Shown here: piece after piece, positions 62,361-64,000 of the stretch
Position numbering within the stretch: the first letter of the stretch is position 1
Layout: each line of letters opens with the position of its first letter
Assembly: GCF_014651995.1 (NCBI RefSeq)
Contig: NZ_BMXY01000005.1
Coordinates: 62,001-126,000 of the forward strand
Length of the DNA: 64,000 nucleotides
Reading direction: 5' to 3'
Source: Cognatilysobacter xinjiangensis
GTDB lineage: Bacteria > Pseudomonadota > Gammaproteobacteria > Xanthomonadales > Xanthomonadaceae
Notes under the pieces: model-generated
Databases searched by the model: none
What the model was told of the DNA's origin: nothing
Seen by the model: only the letters and a program-made list of their open reading frames with translations
Program-made: the position numbers and the translations under genes

Positions 62361-63164
62361 TCAGTCCGTCGTCGACCTGATCACGCGATCGATCCACGCG
62401 GTCAAGTCCGAAACTCGGACGAACACTTCTTCGACGCCATAGACGCCCTCGGCCCCGTCGCCGTTGCGCTGAGCCGAACTCATGCCGACGATCTCCCATC
62501 CGCTTACCGTCTGCATCAGTGCAGGGCCACCACTGTCGCCGGGGCCGCTGATGCCTTCGAGCGTCAGCGCTCGGCCCGTCGCCGGATCGTCGAACACCCA
62601 ATACAGGCGACCGTTTTCAGCCCGATCGACACGGTTTTCCGCCACGCGGAAGAAGCCATCCGATGTGCCGGCTCCGGTCTTCCCCGTGCCCGTACCGCCC
62701 CATCCGGGCATCAGCACGATGCGGCCCACTTCGTCGCTCATCGCGTGCGGCGCGATCGGCTCAATGCCGTCGACGGGCGAACCCAGTTGCAGGATCGCGA
62801 CATCCGGGCTCGAACCATCCGCGCGAAGCGGTGGCACGAACACCGCGACGATGCTGTCCGCACGGCCGGCGATGTCGACGCGAAACCCGGTGCCGGCGTC
62901 GATCGCGGCACGAAGCTTCTCGACGTCCGTGCAATGCGCCGCGGTCAATGCGTGGCGCGGCGCGATCAGCGTCGCCAAGCAGTCCGGGTGGCCAGCGCGA
63001 GTCCTGTACAGACTGAAGACGGCCGGAAATTCACTTTCGCGGGCCAGGTACGCAGCGTCGGCCACGTCATGTCGGACGACGAGTGCGTCGGCAACACCCG
63101 AAGCCGCGAGGGATGCAAGCAAAACGGCGAAAAGGCGCGACGTGCGGATCGAAACAGGATTCAT
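62361..63164 (-). CDS. Secreted trypsin-like serine protease
   Basis: A 267-residue protease of family S1. A signal peptide (RLFAVLLASLAASGVADA) is followed by the catalytic His in LTAAHCTD, Asp in SSPDVAILQLG and Ser in GPGDSGGPAL. It is exported by Sec. It is the first intact core gene right of the island. Confidence 0.93.
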   Translation of the reverse strand: MNPVSIRTSRLFAVLLASLAASGVADALVVRHDVADAAYLARESEFPAVFSLYRTRAGHPDCLATLIAPRHALTAAHCTDVEKLRAAIDAGTGFRVDIAGRADSIVAVFVPPLRADGSSPDVAILQLGSPVDGIEPIAPHAMSDEVGRIVLMPGWGGTGTGKTGAGTSDGFFRVAENRVDRAENGRLYWVFDDPATGRALTLEGISGPGDSGGPALMQTVSGWEIVGMSSAQRNGDGAEGVYGVEEVFVRVSDLTAWIDRVIRSTTD

Positions 63165-63419
63165 CAGGGCAGCCCCAACAGCCCGGCCTTACGCGACTTT
63201 TCACCGTGGCACTTGGTGTCCGCGTGGCGGGACGAGTTGGGCAAGGTGCCTCTCGCCGAACGAATTCGAGGAACTCTACGAACTCACGGGCCGTCGTGCC
63301 ACCGACGAACGCCACGAGGGCCGTTCGCCAGTGGCGCGGAAGCCAACTACGACCGCTTGGGACGGCGGTTTCATACGATCGATGCAACACATGGCTAGCG
63401 GCCTATCCAGCAAAAAGCG

Positions 63420-63697
63420 TTGCGGTTGAAGCGAAGAACCCGGATCCAGTACACCGATGCCCGGAAGGGCCCGATGCGGGACCGCTGGCAGAAAGGCGAC
63501 GCTCCACCCGATTGCCAAGATGTTCGACAGGCCCACACGTCGGTGCGTGGGATCCTGGCTGCAACGGGCGGCAACCGCCCGCCGGTTAGACGCCGGTCGC
63601 TTCGGGCATCGAGCTTGGCTGAGCGCGAGCACGTTTCAAAGACGCTGGTCGCCGGCCATTCCATCCGTTCGATTGCGGCAGCGCTGGGTCGGGCGTC
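63420..63697 (+). pseudogene. Decayed IS30-family transposase N-terminus
   Basis: The fragments LKRRTRIQYTDARKGPMRDRWQKGD, ILAATGGNRPPVRRRS and LAEREHVSKTLVAGHSIRSIAAALGRASS (each seen in part, e.g. RTRIQYTDARKG and GHSIRSIAAALGRAS) match the IS30 N-terminal HTH region. Between them the family sequence continues in another frame (LHPIAKMFDRP), so two shifts have occurred. The catalytic part is missing. It abuts a truncated dehydrogenase gene. Confidence 0.7.
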
Positions 63698-63910
63698 GTC
63701 AACACCGGCCTGCGCGGCTGGGACGATCCCGCCTATGGCGCGTTCATGCAGGCGACCATCGCCCGCATGACGGAGTCGGTCGGACCCGGCACGCGCGCCG
63801 AAGACGTGGCGGAAGCGGTCTGGTCCGCCGCGACCCGGCCCGATGCACCCTTCAGGATTCCGGCCGGCGCGGATGCGGTGCAGTGGGCCCAGGAGTTCCA
63901 GGCGGGCTGA
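63695..63910 (+). pseudogene. C-terminal fragment of a short-chain dehydrogenase
   Basis: The frame VVNTGLRGWDDPAYGAFMQA to the stop at 63910 ends with PFRIPAGADAVQWAQEFQAG and is typical of the end of an SDR-family oxidoreductase (substrate loop after the P-G-x-V-x-T motif). The NAD-binding N-terminus is absent because the IS30 remnant lies immediately before it. Confidence 0.6.
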
Positions 63911-64000
63911 TCGACGCATCCGACCAACAACCTCTCCGGCGGCGATGCATGCGCCGCCGCGACGGTGGCGCCGAACGCAGGCGCGAGCAGCCTCGGCGCG
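63911..64000. other. End of window, possible terminator hairpin
   Basis: GGCGGCG and CGCCGCC flank ATGCATG near 63940-63960 and may be the terminator of the dehydrogenase remnant. No gene start is visible before the edge. Confidence 0.35.

Overview
The window is a high-GC gammaproteobacterial chromosome segment. Gene content and codon style suggest Xanthomonadaceae, near Lysobacter or Luteimonas; this is inference, because no rRNA is present. It divides into core chromosome (1 to about 18.0 kb), a genomic island of about 43.8 kb inserted in a tRNA-Arg(CCG) gene (18066-61860), and core chromosome again (61861-64000).

Left core: recB (cut by the window edge) and recC; the lipid-transport operon mlaF-E-D-C-B-A; rmuC; a family 2 glycosyltransferase; a repeat-rich spacer; an RlmI-type rRNA methyltransferase; a yybP-ykoY (Mn2+) riboswitch followed by a TerC/Alx membrane protein; a rhomboid protease; ubiA; and the tRNA. 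A truncated 5' copy of the same tRNA lies just upstream of the intact one.

Island: a 55-bp identical direct repeat (18066-18120 and 61806-61860), made of the 3' part of the tRNA plus two bases, marks attL and attR. Inside are three blocks. (1) 18.2-32.9 kb, AT-richer: an HTH-like protein, a DUF4238 protein, an unknown protein, a DUF3578/DUF3883 nuclease-like protein, a cytosine-5 DNA methyltransferase, a NERD-helicase, and then, on the minus strand, vsr - sigma-70 factor - DrmA-like helicase - DrmB-like DUF1998 protein. The last three overlap and look translationally coupled. This resembles DISARM but lacks a recognisable DrmC and carries its own sigma factor; it is the best candidate for an undescribed system. 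(2) 33.7-47.9 kb: an IS1182-family element with a nonsense codon, a two-gene module of unknown function with a membrane/nuclease-like protein, an integrase remnant, and a four-gene operon WYL regulator - TM0106-type nuclease/UPF1-like helicase - McrB - McrC. (3) 48.2-61.4 kb: accessory genes, an XRE/excisionase/integrase switch, an HD protein like the N-terminal part of MobH relaxases, an operon with two giant tyrosine recombinases plus a small third protein, several small ORFs beside palindromes, and a possible small RNA ending in a strong terminator.

Right core: a trypsin-like secreted protease and a short-chain dehydrogenase truncated by a decayed IS30-family transposase.
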